64,000 nucleotides of DNA from Streptomyces sp. V3I8 (GTDB lineage Bacteria; Actinomycetota; Actinomycetes; Streptomycetales; Streptomycetaceae). The notes under the pieces were generated by a model. The model did no database searches and was not told the DNA's origin. It saw nothing but the letters and a program-made list of their open reading frames with translations. Where the stretch lies: contig NZ_JAUSZL010000002.1 in NCBI RefSeq assembly GCF_030817535.1, positions 1,116,001 through 1,180,000 on the forward strand, read 5' to 3'. Each line of letters opens with the position of its first letter. Position 1 is the stretch's first letter. Positions 24,013 to 31,885 of this stretch are shown here, piece by piece. The translations under genes and the position numbers were made by a program.

Positions 24013-25133
24013 GGCGCGTCCCGCGGCAACTCGACGACGCCCAGCTCCGCGAGAGCGGCCACCGCACCGGCCAGTTCCGCCTCGGGGACGTCGGCGTCGA
24101 GGACGCGGGTGAACTCCGCGTGCACATCGGCCGCTCCGGCGCCCGTGCACAGGCTCCAGAGGTGTGCCATGGGATCGGTGAGGTCGTAGGCCGTGTTCGG
24201 TCCGGCCAGCACGAAGCCGTCGGTGAAGCGGAGCAGACTGTGGTACGGGCTCTGCGTCGGGCCGGTGCCGGCTCCCCCGGGCAGCCGGAGTTCGGCGATG
24301 TCCCCGGTACCGTTCCAGCCGCGGGTGGTGGCCACGCCGACCAGGGCGACGGCGAGAGCGAGCCGGCGCCGGACGACGGCCTCCGCGTGTCCGGTCAGGC
24401 CGTCGAGCGGCACCGGCTCGTGCAGCAGTTCCCAGACGGCCGGCAGGTTCGGGCCGAGCAGCCGGGACCGGGCGACGCGGCGCAGCAGGAACTTCGGCCC
24501 GATGTACAGGTCGCGTTCCGCGGAGAGCAGTGCGTCCAGGCCGGCCTCGACCGCGCCGCGGGCGGCGAGCAGCGCCGTGTACGGGTCACCGATGGCGAGG
24601 GCCCCCGCGGCGTCCTCGGCCAGGCCGGCGACCACGAAGGCGTTGCGGTAGATCATGACCTGGGCGACCACGTCGCGGTCGGGTCCGGCCGGGGCGTCCT
24701 CACCGGTGCGTCCCACGGGGAGCCGGCCGGCCACCGCGTAGCGGACGATCCTGGTCATCTCCGCGCGGTCGAGGTCTCCCTGGGAGCGGTCGGTCCGGGT
24801 GACGGCGTACCGCGCCATCGACGCGGCCCGGGCCTCCCAGACGGCGAGCGGCACGGTGGTGAGGTCGAGGCGGCGGCCGTTGGCGACATACTGGCGGGCC
24901 AGCTGGGCGGTGTCGTGCACGGCGACGATGTCGAGGTCGGACTCGGCGTGGCCGAGACCGACGGAGAGACTGCCGACGACGAAGGCGCCCCGGCATCCGT
25001 CGGGGTGGGTCCGGTTGACGAGGTCGACCGCCTCGGCGGTGTCCTCGGGCGTGAAGTAGTGGTCGTCGATGGCGTGCTGTCTGCTCAATCCTCGTAACCT
25101 CGTCGTCCGTGCGCGTCGGTCCTTCGGGGACAT
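24009..25133 (-). CDS. Nucleotidyltransferase with C-terminal PqqD/RRE-like domain
   Basis: A 374-residue protein. Residues 50-75 carry the polymerase-beta-type nucleotidyltransferase motif GSLSVGLGHAESDLDIVAV, and a later Asp in RRLDLTTV completes the metal triad. A helical middle follows. The last 85 or so residues (from SPYHSLLRFTDGF, through AYDLTDPMAHLWSLCTG to LAELGVVEL) have the strand and winged-helix layout of PqqD, the RiPP recognition element that binds precursor peptides. Leucine 13 is a TTA codon (25095-25097). The ATG at 25133 has no obvious ribosome binding site. It lies 84 bases downstream of a 17-residue peptide gene, suggesting it nucleotidylates that peptide or an intermediate on it. 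An aminoglycoside-type resistance role is less likely. Confidence 0.7.
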   Translation of the reverse strand: MSPKDRRARTTRLRGLSRQHAIDDHYFTPEDTAEAVDLVNRTHPDGCRGAFVVGSLSVGLGHAESDLDIVAVHDTAQLARQYVANGRRLDLTTVPLAVWEARAASMARYAVTRTDRSQGDLDRAEMTRIVRYAVAGRLPVGRTGEDAPAGPDRDVVAQVMIYRNAFVVAGLAEDAAGALAIGDPYTALLAARGAVEAGLDALLSAERDLYIGPKFLLRRVARSRLLGPNLPAVWELLHEPVPLDGLTGHAEAVVRRRLALAVALVGVATTRGWNGTGDIAELRLPGGAGTGPTQSPYHSLLRFTDGFVLAGPNTAYDLTDPMAHLWSLCTGAGAADVHAEFTRVLDADVPEAELAGAVAALAELGVVELPRDAP

Positions 25134-25160
25134 GCCGAATCGGTGTGGCGGACACCTTGA

Positions 25161-25180
25161 CGGGCATCAACATGTGCCCG
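25161..25180. terminator. Hairpin between the peptide gene and the nucleotidyltransferase gene
   Basis: CGGGCA (25161-25166) pairs with TGCCCG (25175-25180) around an eight-base loop, and outer bases ACACC (25152-25156) can pair with GGTGT (25194-25198). A stem just downstream of a short precursor gene often acts as an attenuator or transcript stabiliser, raising precursor levels over the following genes. Function here is inferred. Confidence 0.4.
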
Positions 25181-25197
25181 CCACGCCGAAAGGGGTG

Positions 25198-26235
25198 TTA
25201 CGTCTCGGCGCGCACGGTCACAGCGCCTTGCCGCCGTTGCACGTGCCGGCCTTCTTGATGTCGAACTTCATGGTTCTGCACCCCCTTCCTGTCGTTCGGA
25301 CGGCACCGGAGGGTGTCTTCCGGTGGGTTCTGGGCGGCGGGGACCGCCGCGGCCCCGGACAGATGGCGGCCGGCCTCGTCGGCTCCGGCCCGCGCGCATC
25401 GTCGCGGTGCGGCCCCCGCCAGGGCGGCGGCGAGGAAGCCCGCGTGGTAGGCGTCCCCCGCTCCCGCGGTGGGCAGCCCCGGCGGCACGTCCGGGGCCCG
25501 GGTGTGCACGGCCTGCGGCCTCCCGGGGCCCGCGGTCCAGCTGCCGTGCTCGCCGCAGGTCACGGAGACCAGCCGGGGAGGCCCGCAGGCCCGCCGGGAC
25601 AATCGCTCGCACGCCTCCCGGCCGGTCCTCGCGCCGGTCTCGGCGAGGGCCCAGTGCTCTGCCGCGACCAGGACGTCGGCGTGGTCCAGCAGCGCGGAGA
25701 CGCCGGAGGAGACGTCACCGCGGCCCGCGTTGAGCGAGACGGTGATGCCGCGTTCCCGGGCCAGGGCGCACAGTTCGGCGGCGACCGGCAGGAAGCGGCC
25801 GTTCACGTGGACGGCGTCCGCGTCCTCCACGAGCCGGGGCAGCAGCGGGCGCAGCGCCGTCCCGGCCGCCCGCTCCAGCCGTGCGGGCAGGTGCCACAGC
25901 AGCGTCCGGGTCGGCGGCGACTCCAGGACCAGGCAGGAGGGGCTGGATCCGGGCACCGTCACCACGTGCTCCCGGCCGACCCCGCGGACGTCCAGCTGGT
26001 CGAGCAGGAAGCGGCCGATCCAGTCGTCGCCCACCACGCCCGCCACGGCGGTGCGGGCGCCGAGCCGCTGCAGCGCGGCCAGTGTGTTGGTGGTGGCCCC
26101 GCCCAGCCGGAGGTCCATCGCCGCGACGCTGGGGTCGTGCTCCTGAACGAGCGGGACCGGGCAGACCACCCGGACATCCGCCATCACCAGGCCGAGGCCC
26201 ACGACCCGGGGCCGACGGCCCGGTGCGGCGGTCAC
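25198..26235 (-). CDS. PfkB-family sugar/nucleoside kinase
   Basis: A 345-residue ribokinase-fold enzyme that phosphorylates a sugar, nucleoside or sugar-like hydroxyl with ATP. It has the N-terminal substrate motif GGATTNTLAALQRLG, VAGVVGDDWIG, and the C-terminal anion-hole signature PTAGAGDAYHAGFLAA with the catalytic Asp. After the last conserved helix a tail of about 45 residues, out of character for the family, overlaps the small peptide gene in another phase. GTG at 26235 overlaps the radical SAM stop as GTGA. In context with a beta-RFAP-synthase-like protein it may act on a ribosyl group; that is inference. Confidence 0.8.
   Translation of the reverse strand: MTAAPGRRPRVVGLGLVMADVRVVCPVPLVQEHDPSVAAMDLRLGGATTNTLAALQRLGARTAVAGVVGDDWIGRFLLDQLDVRGVGREHVVTVPGSSPSCLVLESPPTRTLLWHLPARLERAAGTALRPLLPRLVEDADAVHVNGRFLPVAAELCALARERGITVSLNAGRGDVSSGVSALLDHADVLVAAEHWALAETGARTGREACERLSRRACGPPRLVSVTCGEHGSWTAGPGRPQAVHTRAPDVPPGLPTAGAGDAYHAGFLAAALAGAAPRRCARAGADEAGRHLSGAAAVPAAQNPPEDTLRCRPNDRKGVQNHEVRHQEGRHVQRRQGAVTVRAET
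25218..25271 (-). CDS. 17-residue peptide, candidate RiPP precursor
   Basis: ATG at 25271 opens MKFDIKKAGTCNGGKAL, ending at TGA. A strong ribosome binding site, AGGAAGGGGG, lies nine bases upstream. The frame is embedded in the 3' end of the PfkB kinase gene but uses a different phase. The N-terminal half (MKFDIKK) looks like a minimal leader, and the C-terminal half has single Cys, Asn, Thr and two Gly residues. It sits amid genes for a radical SAM enzyme, kinases and a nucleotidyltransferase with an RRE-like domain, and upstream of an ABC exporter. No known precursor family comes to mind. It could instead be a translational leader. It is too short to judge by homology. Confidence 0.55.
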   Translation of the reverse strand: MKFDIKKAGTCNGGKAL

Positions 26236-27539
26236 CGGTCCACTTCCACGATGGGCAGACCCCGCCGGGACAGGCCCAGGGACTGGCGGTCGTCCGGTGC
26301 CGTGTAGAAGAGCTTGCCGATGTTGTTCACCTTGCGGACGCCCTCGGCGCTGAGCCGCAGCAGCCGGCCGTCGCGGACGACGAGACCGTTCTCGGTGAGC
26401 GCGGTCAGCTCCGGCCCGAAGACGGTGTCGACGTCCACGCCGTACTGGCGGCGGAAGCGGTCGGTGTCGAAGGGGTTCATCCGCAGGCCGAACATCATGG
26501 TGCGGCGCATCCGCGCAGGCAGGTCGAGGACGGCGCCGGCCGTGGTGGCGGCGCCGGTGGTGCGGGCCTGCTCGATGTAGTCGCCGATCGAGTAGGCGTT
26601 GATGGTGTGCCGGCCCTCGACGTAGGTCACCGCGCTCGGGCCGACCCCGACCCATTCGCCGTCCTCCCACTGGAGTTCGGTGTACCGGCAGCGGGGTGTG
26701 GTGCGGCGGACGAAGTCGAAGACGTTGTAGTGCTCGTAGCCGTTCTCCTCGAAGATCTCCCGGCCGGCCTCGAACATCTCCTGCTCGACGTCCTCACCGG
26801 GGATCTCCAGTTCGCCCTTCTGGAGCCGGGACCAGAGCACGGTCTGCTCGCGGATCCACAGCGGGTAGAAACTGATGTGCGCGGGGTCGCAGGCGAGGGC
26901 GTCGCGCACGGAGCGGCGGACGTCCTCGACGTTCTGGCCGGGCAGCCGGTAGATCAGGTCGAGGTTGATGTTGTCGAAGCCCGCCTCGTGGGCCAGCCGC
27001 AGCGCCTCCCGGGCCTCGGCGGAGGTGTGGTCGCGCCCGATCTCCTTGAGCACGGCGTCGTTGAAGGACTGCACTCCGATGCTGAGCCGGCTGCCCCCGG
27101 CGGCGCGGAACAGCCGGAGCTTCTCGGCGCTGAGCGAGGCGGGGCTCCACTCCATGCTGAATTCGCAGTCGTCGGTCAGCTCGAACGACGAGGTGATGAC
27201 GGTCAGCAGCCGGTCGAGCTGACGGGTGGCCAGCAGCGAGGGCGTACCGCCGCCGATGAAGACCACGTCCAGTGGGCGTCCGGCCACCTGACCGCGCTCC
27301 CGCACGGTGCGGATCTCGTTCTCCAGGGCGTCGAGGAAGACGTCCATCTCGTCGTGCAGGTCGTCGCCGACCTTCACCTTGTACTTGCAGAAGTGACAGC
27401 GGTGGGCGCAGTAGGGGATGTGGGCGTACAGCCCCATCGTGGGCCGCGCCCACGCGGCCCCGGGGTCCATCGCGGTGATACGGGCGGGATACCAGCGCAC
27501 GTAGTCGCGCTCGATCTCCTCCAGCTCCGACTGGTCCAT
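26232..27539 (-). CDS. HemN/HemW-like radical SAM enzyme
   Basis: A 435-residue radical SAM protein with the cluster motif CAHRCHFC (CxxxCxxC), the SAM-binding GGGTPSLL and the strand motif RLSIGVQSFND. A C-terminal HemN-type domain begins near MFGLRMNPFDTDRF. HemN-like enzymes in natural-product pathways (class C methylases such as NosN) add one-carbon units or form C-C bonds using two SAM molecules. ATG at 27539 lies 11 bases after the GHMP stop; a GTG at 27554 overlapping that stop is an alternative. Heme chaperone or coproporphyrinogen functions are unlikely in this setting. The substrate could be the small peptide or a free intermediate. Confidence 0.8.
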   Translation of the reverse strand: MDQSELEEIERDYVRWYPARITAMDPGAAWARPTMGLYAHIPYCAHRCHFCKYKVKVGDDLHDEMDVFLDALENEIRTVRERGQVAGRPLDVVFIGGGTPSLLATRQLDRLLTVITSSFELTDDCEFSMEWSPASLSAEKLRLFRAAGGSRLSIGVQSFNDAVLKEIGRDHTSAEAREALRLAHEAGFDNINLDLIYRLPGQNVEDVRRSVRDALACDPAHISFYPLWIREQTVLWSRLQKGELEIPGEDVEQEMFEAGREIFEENGYEHYNVFDFVRRTTPRCRYTELQWEDGEWVGVGPSAVTYVEGRHTINAYSIGDYIEQARTTGAATTAGAVLDLPARMRRTMMFGLRMNPFDTDRFRRQYGVDVDTVFGPELTALTENGLVVRDGRLLRLSAEGVRKVNNIGKLFYTAPDDRQSLGLSRRGLPIVEVDR

Positions 27540-27550
27540 GGGGATCGCCC

Positions 27551-28612
27551 TCACTCCTCGGGAAGTACGGTGGCCGCGGGGCCGCCGAAGGTCGTGGTGG
27601 TCAGTGAGGCCAGCGGCAGTCCGGCCCGGTCCGCGGCGGCGCGGATCCGCCCGGTCAGTTCCCCGTCGCCGTGCCGGGTCCGGTCGTAGACGGCGTACAC
27701 CAGCGGCCCGGTCGAGCTCAGGCCGCCCCCGGCGGCGCCTTCGGCGCGCATCAGACCGACCAGCGGCCGCCACCGGCGCAGCTCCGGCCGCTGCCAGTGG
27801 GCCTGCTTCCACCCGATGTCCTGAAGCCGGGTGAGACCGTCACCGAAAGCGGCCAGGTCGCCCTCCTCCAGGGCGGGCAGCAGCCCCATGAGCACGGTGT
27901 GCGCGACCGCCTCGACGGCGGGCAGCGGCACCGGGGTGTGCGCGGCCATGAAGTCCCGTTCGGCCACGCCCTCCAGACCCCGGACACCCTCCGGCATGGC
28001 CAGCACCACGCCCCAGTGGGCGGGCGGGGTCCTGGCGTACAGCAGCGGGGGGACCGGCAGGCCCTCGGCGAAGCGGCTCGGCGCGAACGCCTCCTTGTCG
28101 CGGGTGCGGTGGCCGCCGTCCACGAGGAAGCCGCCGCGGGTGAAGGCGTGCACGCCGATGCCGGAGGTGCCGCCGCGTCCCGACAGCGCCGCCAGTTCCC
28201 GGTCGCCCAGGTCCAGGCCCTCCAGCTCCGCCAGACCGCGCAGCGCGGCGAGCCGCAGCTGGGTGCCCGAGCCGAGGCCGCTGTGGGCCGCGACCGTGGA
28301 GCGCACCCGGACCCGGGCCGGGGCCGGGACACCGAGGGCCGCGGCGGCGTGCCGCACCGCCGCGGCGGCCCGCTCGTTCCCCGCCCCGGCGGCCTCGTCC
28401 CGGTGCGGCGGTCCGCCGCGGGCCAGGACGAGGCGCAGTCCGGGGTCGGCCACCGCGAAGCCGACGCCGCCGTCGCGGCGGCCGGCCGCCCCGTTCATGT
28501 CGATGAGCGTGACATGCACCCGGGACGACGTCCGGACCTCCACCGCGTCGGGGACCGACGCCGCCCGGTGGCGGGGCAGGAGGGGGACTGGGTCAGCCGA
28601 GGTCGAGGACAT
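27551..28612 (-). CDS. GHMP-superfamily protein of the beta-RFAP synthase type (C-ribosyltransferase-like)
   Basis: A 353-residue protein. Its N-terminal VHVTLIDMNGAAGRRDGGVG and the loop HSGLGSGTQL match beta-ribofuranosylaminobenzene 5'-phosphate synthases. These GHMP-fold enzymes join PRPP to an aromatic acid with loss of CO2, giving a C-riboside. Relatives ForT and PyfQ build the C-nucleosides formycin and pyrazofurin. An ordinary small-molecule kinase of the GHMP superfamily is the alternative. ATG at 28612 has AGGGG upstream and overlaps the TrpB-like gene by 20 bases. With a PfkB kinase next in the operon, a ribosylated product is a reasonable working idea. Confidence 0.7.
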   Translation of the reverse strand: MSSTSADPVPLLPRHRAASVPDAVEVRTSSRVHVTLIDMNGAAGRRDGGVGFAVADPGLRLVLARGGPPHRDEAAGAGNERAAAAVRHAAAALGVPAPARVRVRSTVAAHSGLGSGTQLRLAALRGLAELEGLDLGDRELAALSGRGGTSGIGVHAFTRGGFLVDGGHRTRDKEAFAPSRFAEGLPVPPLLYARTPPAHWGVVLAMPEGVRGLEGVAERDFMAAHTPVPLPAVEAVAHTVLMGLLPALEEGDLAAFGDGLTRLQDIGWKQAHWQRPELRRWRPLVGLMRAEGAAGGGLSSTGPLVYAVYDRTRHGDGELTGRIRAAADRAGLPLASLTTTTFGGPAATVLPEE

Positions 28613-29900
28613 CTGCGTACCCCTGAAGGTCCAGGTAGCCGTGGCCGCTGAGGCAGATGACGATGGTGCGCGGCCTGCCGCCCTGCTTGGCCTCGTCGAT
28701 GGCGGCGAGGATGGCGTGGGAGCTCTCCGGCGCGGGCAGCACGCCCTCGGTGCGCAGGAACAGCCGACCGGCCTCGAAGACCTCCTGCTGCTCGAAGGAG
28801 CGCGGGGTGATCAGGCCGTGCTTGACGAGGCTGGAGAGGATCGGGGTCTTGCCGTGGTAGCGCAGACCGCCGGAGTGGATGGGCGGCGGCACGAAGTCGC
28901 TGCCGAGGGTGTACATCGGGATGCGCGGGGTCTGCCGCTCGTAGTCGGCCCAGTCGTAGCGGAACTCGCCGGTGGTGAGAGTGGGCACCGAGGCGGGTTC
29001 CGCGGCGATGCACAGCGGCCGGTCGTCACCCGTGACGAACGGGGCGACGAAGCCGGTGAAGTTGCTGCCGCCGCCGACGCAGCCGACCAGGACGTCGGCG
29101 CCGACGCCGGCCTGCGCGAGCTGTGCCTGGGTCTCCAGGCCGATGACGGTCTGGTGCATGGCCGCGTAGTACGACATGCAGCCGAGCGCCAGCCGGTGCG
29201 AGGGCTCGTGGCGGACCAGCTCGATGGCCTCCGCCATGCCGATGCCGAGGCTGCCGGGGCTGTCCGCGTCCTTGTCCAGCACGCCGCGGCCGGTCCTGGT
29301 GGTGCGGCTCGGCGAGGAGACGACCTCGGCGCCCAGCATCCGCATGAGGTTGCGCCGGTAGGGCTTCTCGTCGAAGCTCTTGCGGACCATGAACACCTTC
29401 AGCTTGATGCCGAAGGCGGCGCAGGCGAGGGCGAGGGCGGTGCCCCACTGGCCGGCGCCGGTGTCCGTGACGAGCGTCTCGACACCGTCCTGGGCGGCGT
29501 AGTACGCCTGCGCCAGCGCGGTGTTGAACTTGTGGCTGCCTCCGGGGTTGAGGTCCTCACGCTTGTAGAAGATCTGATGCGGGGTGTCGAGGTACTCCTC
29601 CAGGCCTTTGGCCCGGACCAGGGTCGAGGGCCGGTAGCGCCGGTAGGTGCGCAGCACCGGATCGGGCACCTCGATCCACGGGTCCGTCGCGTACCGGCCC
29701 TGCAGGAACTCGATCTTCAGGCACTCGGTGGGCCAGAGCCAGTCGTAGTCCTCGGTGAGCGCGGGCCGGTCCTCCGTGGAGTGCAGAGGGGGGTCGATGT
29801 CGTACGGCAGGTCGACAACGAGGTTGTACCAGCGTTGGGGCACCTCGTCCTCGGACAGGACGAAGCGGTTGGCTGTGGAACGCTCCTCGGCGATGGTCAC
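28593..29900 (-). CDS. TrpB2-type PLP-dependent beta-synthase
   Basis: A 435-residue member of the tryptophan synthase beta family, of the TrpB2 kind that lacks a dedicated TrpA partner. The PLP Lys is in NPGGSHKFNTALAQ, the phosphate-binding loop is CVGGGSNFTG, and the C-terminal serine/GH motif is LSGHGYLDLQGY. It could replace the hydroxyl of Ser (or a phosphorylated Ser or Thr) by an indole-like or other nucleophile. GTG at 29900 with GGGAG upstream is preferred over a GTG at 29906. It is the first gene of the operon that contains the small peptide. No trpA or other trp genes are nearby, so it is biosynthetic rather than housekeeping. Confidence 0.8.
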   Translation of the reverse strand: MTIAEERSTANRFVLSEDEVPQRWYNLVVDLPYDIDPPLHSTEDRPALTEDYDWLWPTECLKIEFLQGRYATDPWIEVPDPVLRTYRRYRPSTLVRAKGLEEYLDTPHQIFYKREDLNPGGSHKFNTALAQAYYAAQDGVETLVTDTGAGQWGTALALACAAFGIKLKVFMVRKSFDEKPYRRNLMRMLGAEVVSSPSRTTRTGRGVLDKDADSPGSLGIGMAEAIELVRHEPSHRLALGCMSYYAAMHQTVIGLETQAQLAQAGVGADVLVGCVGGGSNFTGFVAPFVTGDDRPLCIAAEPASVPTLTTGEFRYDWADYERQTPRIPMYTLGSDFVPPPIHSGGLRYHGKTPILSSLVKHGLITPRSFEQQEVFEAGRLFLRTEGVLPAPESSHAILAAIDEAKQGGRPRTIVICLSGHGYLDLQGYADVLDLG

Positions 29901-30389
29901 CGTCACTCCCAAGAAGGTCGGTTGTCGGATCTGGTGGGTGGGGCCACCGGGAAGCGGCCACTGCGCACACCGGGACCGGTCCACCGTCCGCCCGCGGGTT
30001 CCGCTGGCTGCGGAACCGGTGCTGCGGAACTGCGCGGGGACCGTCACCGAGAGTCCCCTCGGACGGCGTTCCGTGGGAGGGCGTGGCGCCCGTCGGACCA
30101 GGTAACCGTGGGAGGGCGCGGCTTCGGTGCGTTCGTGCCGGGCCAGCGTGTCAGGTCGCCCCAGCACCCTCAAGAGGACCAATGTCCCATCGATGCGTCC
30201 CTGAAATCCGGCGGCGTCCGCGGTGTAATGTCCTTGGCTCGCAACTGGCCGAGGGGCCGTACTCCGCCTCGTGCACCGCATACGCACACGTCTTCCGCAC
30301 CGCCTCGCCGGCCTGCGGTCACGGTGCTCATGGGCCGGTCCCCCACCGTAGCCACGACAGCGACACCGGCGGCAAGGAGAGCCCTGCGG
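29901..30389. promoter_or_regulatory. Divergent promoter region of the peptide operon and the TauD gene
   Basis: A 489-base gap between two divergent starts. No frame in it looks coding; long frames crossing it belong to the opposite-strand shadows. It must hold promoters for both directions. I see no palindrome or repeat strong enough to name as an operator. Confidence 0.45.
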
Positions 30390-31232
30390 ATGCTCACGTA
30401 CAAACCCCTGAACACTTCGTTCGGCGCCGAGGTGTTCGGCGTCGCACTCGACACCGCGGAGGCCGGGGCGCACGCGGAGGAACTCGTCCGGGCCCTGCAC
30501 CGGCACCGGCTGCTGCTCTTCTCCGGCCAACGGCTCACCGTCGAGGCCCAGTTACGGGTCACCTCGCTCTTCGGCAGGCCGGCGCTCCCCTGGGACCCCA
30601 CGCACGGGCACTCCGACAGTCCCTACGCCGAGGTTTTCGAGTCGTCGCCGCCCCGCGCCTACAAGCGGCCCGCCGAGCACTGGCACAGCGACGCCTCGTT
30701 CCTGCCGGAGCCCACCGACGCCACGTTGCTGTACGGGGTGGTGGCGCCCGCGGAGGGCGGCCGCACCCGGTTCAACGACGCCCGCGGCCCGCTCGCCGAA
30801 CTGCCGCGGACGCTCCGGGAGCGTGTCGCCGGACTGCGCGCCGTGCACGACTTCGGACGGAACTTCTCGACGCTGCGGCAGGCCTCCTCGCGGGTGTCGC
30901 GGGCGGAGGCGGCCGCCGAGCGCGTGGCCTTCCCGCCGGTGACGCACCCGCTGGTGCGCCCGCACCCGGTCACCGGCGAGCCGGCCCTGTACCTCAACGA
31001 GATGTGCCTGGACCGGATCGAGGGCCTGCCGGAGGCCGAGAGCCGGAACCTGATCGAGGAGTTGTACGCGCACACCGTGCGGCCGCGGTGGCAGTACGCG
31101 CACGCCTGGCGCCCGGGTGACCTGCTGGTCTGGGACAACCCCTCGCTCCTGCACCGCGGCGAGGGCGTGCCGGCCGGGACGCGCCGCCTGGTCCACCGGA
31201 CGACCGCCCGGTACAGCGGACGGGCCCTGTGA
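30390..31232 (+). CDS. TauD/TfdA-family Fe(II)/2-oxoglutarate dioxygenase
   Basis: A 280-residue non-heme iron oxygenase. The facial triad can be placed as His99 and Asp101 in EHWHSDASF and His255 in LLHRGEG, with the 2-oxoglutarate-binding Arg in the following RRLVHRTTARY. It would hydroxylate an unactivated carbon. Leucine 55 is a TTA codon (30552-30554). ATG at 30390 follows AAGGAG by ten bases. Its stop overlaps the thymidylate-kinase-like gene (GTGA). It may tailor the product of the divergent peptide operon or of the PKS. Confidence 0.85.
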   Translation: MLTYKPLNTSFGAEVFGVALDTAEAGAHAEELVRALHRHRLLLFSGQRLTVEAQLRVTSLFGRPALPWDPTHGHSDSPYAEVFESSPPRAYKRPAEHWHSDASFLPEPTDATLLYGVVAPAEGGRTRFNDARGPLAELPRTLRERVAGLRAVHDFGRNFSTLRQASSRVSRAEAAAERVAFPPVTHPLVRPHPVTGEPALYLNEMCLDRIEGLPEAESRNLIEELYAHTVRPRWQYAHAWRPGDLLVWDNPSLLHRGEGVPAGTRRLVHRTTARYSGRAL

Positions 31233-31885
31233 TCCCGCAGTGGCGGCTGCCGGTCCGGCCTCACGGACTTCCCGGCACGCTCATCGCTTTCGACGGCGTC
31301 GACGGCAGCGGCAAGACCACCACCACCCGGACGACCCGGGCCTTCCTGCGGGCGCGCGGCCACACCGTCCGCGGCTTCAAACTGCCTTCCCGTGAGCTGA
31401 AGGCGAGCCGCTGGTTCAAGGAGTACAGCGCCGATCCCTTCGGCGCCGTGCGGACCGGCGAGGTCGACCCGCTCGCCATGTGCTGCACCGTGCTCGGGGA
31501 CCGGCTGATGACCGTGCGGGCGCGCATCCTGCCCGCGTTGCGGGCCGGCCGGGTCGTCGTGGTCGACCGCTATCTCTTCACGCCGCTGGGCGAGCTGCTC
31601 GTGCACGGAGTGCCGGCCGGGGCACGCGCCGTGGTGGAACCGCTGATCGGCTGCTTCCCCGCGCCGGACCTCTCGGTGTTCACGACCGTGCCGGCGGACG
31701 TGGCCAGTGCCCGGGTGCGCAGCCGGGCCGCCGAACGCGACGACCCGCTGGCACTCGACGTGTACGAGCACCGGGTGGCGGCCTTCCGCCGACTGGCGCT
31801 GAGCAACAACGGCCTGCTCCTGGACACCTCGCTGGGGCAGCGCCGCACCTTCGAGGAACTCGTACCGCATCTGCCGAAGCCCTGA
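31229..31885 (+). CDS. Thymidylate-kinase-like P-loop kinase
   Basis: A 218-residue protein with the P-loop FDGVDGSGKTTTTR and a DRY element in VVVDRYLF, as in dTMP kinases. Lid-region sequence and the acceptor pocket differ from housekeeping Tmk. GTG at 31229 overlaps the dioxygenase stop as GTGA, so the two are co-translated. A kinase converting a monophosphate to a diphosphate would fit with a nucleotidyltransferase and a PfkB kinase nearby. Alternatively it is a resistance duplicate of Tmk. Confidence 0.7.
   Translation: MIPQWRLPVRPHGLPGTLIAFDGVDGSGKTTTTRTTRAFLRARGHTVRGFKLPSRELKASRWFKEYSADPFGAVRTGEVDPLAMCCTVLGDRLMTVRARILPALRAGRVVVVDRYLFTPLGELLVHGVPAGARAVVEPLIGCFPAPDLSVFTTVPADVASARVRSRAAERDDPLALDVYEHRVAAFRRLALSNNGLLLDTSLGQRRTFEELVPHLPKP

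Noticed and set aside
24009..25133. Aminoglycoside nucleotidyltransferase (resistance) identity
   Set aside because: Its C-terminal PqqD-like region, its position in the peptide operon and its coupling to an exporter argue for a biosynthetic role.
26232..27539. Heme biosynthesis or heme chaperone role for the HemN-like protein
   Set aside because: No other heme genes are nearby. It is coupled to kinases and the peptide gene, and class C radical SAM methylases share this architecture.
27831..30389. Plus-strand open frame running into the TauD gene from the left
   Set aside because: Only the part from 30390 shows family motifs and a ribosome binding site. The upstream part is antisense to the GHMP and TrpB-like genes.
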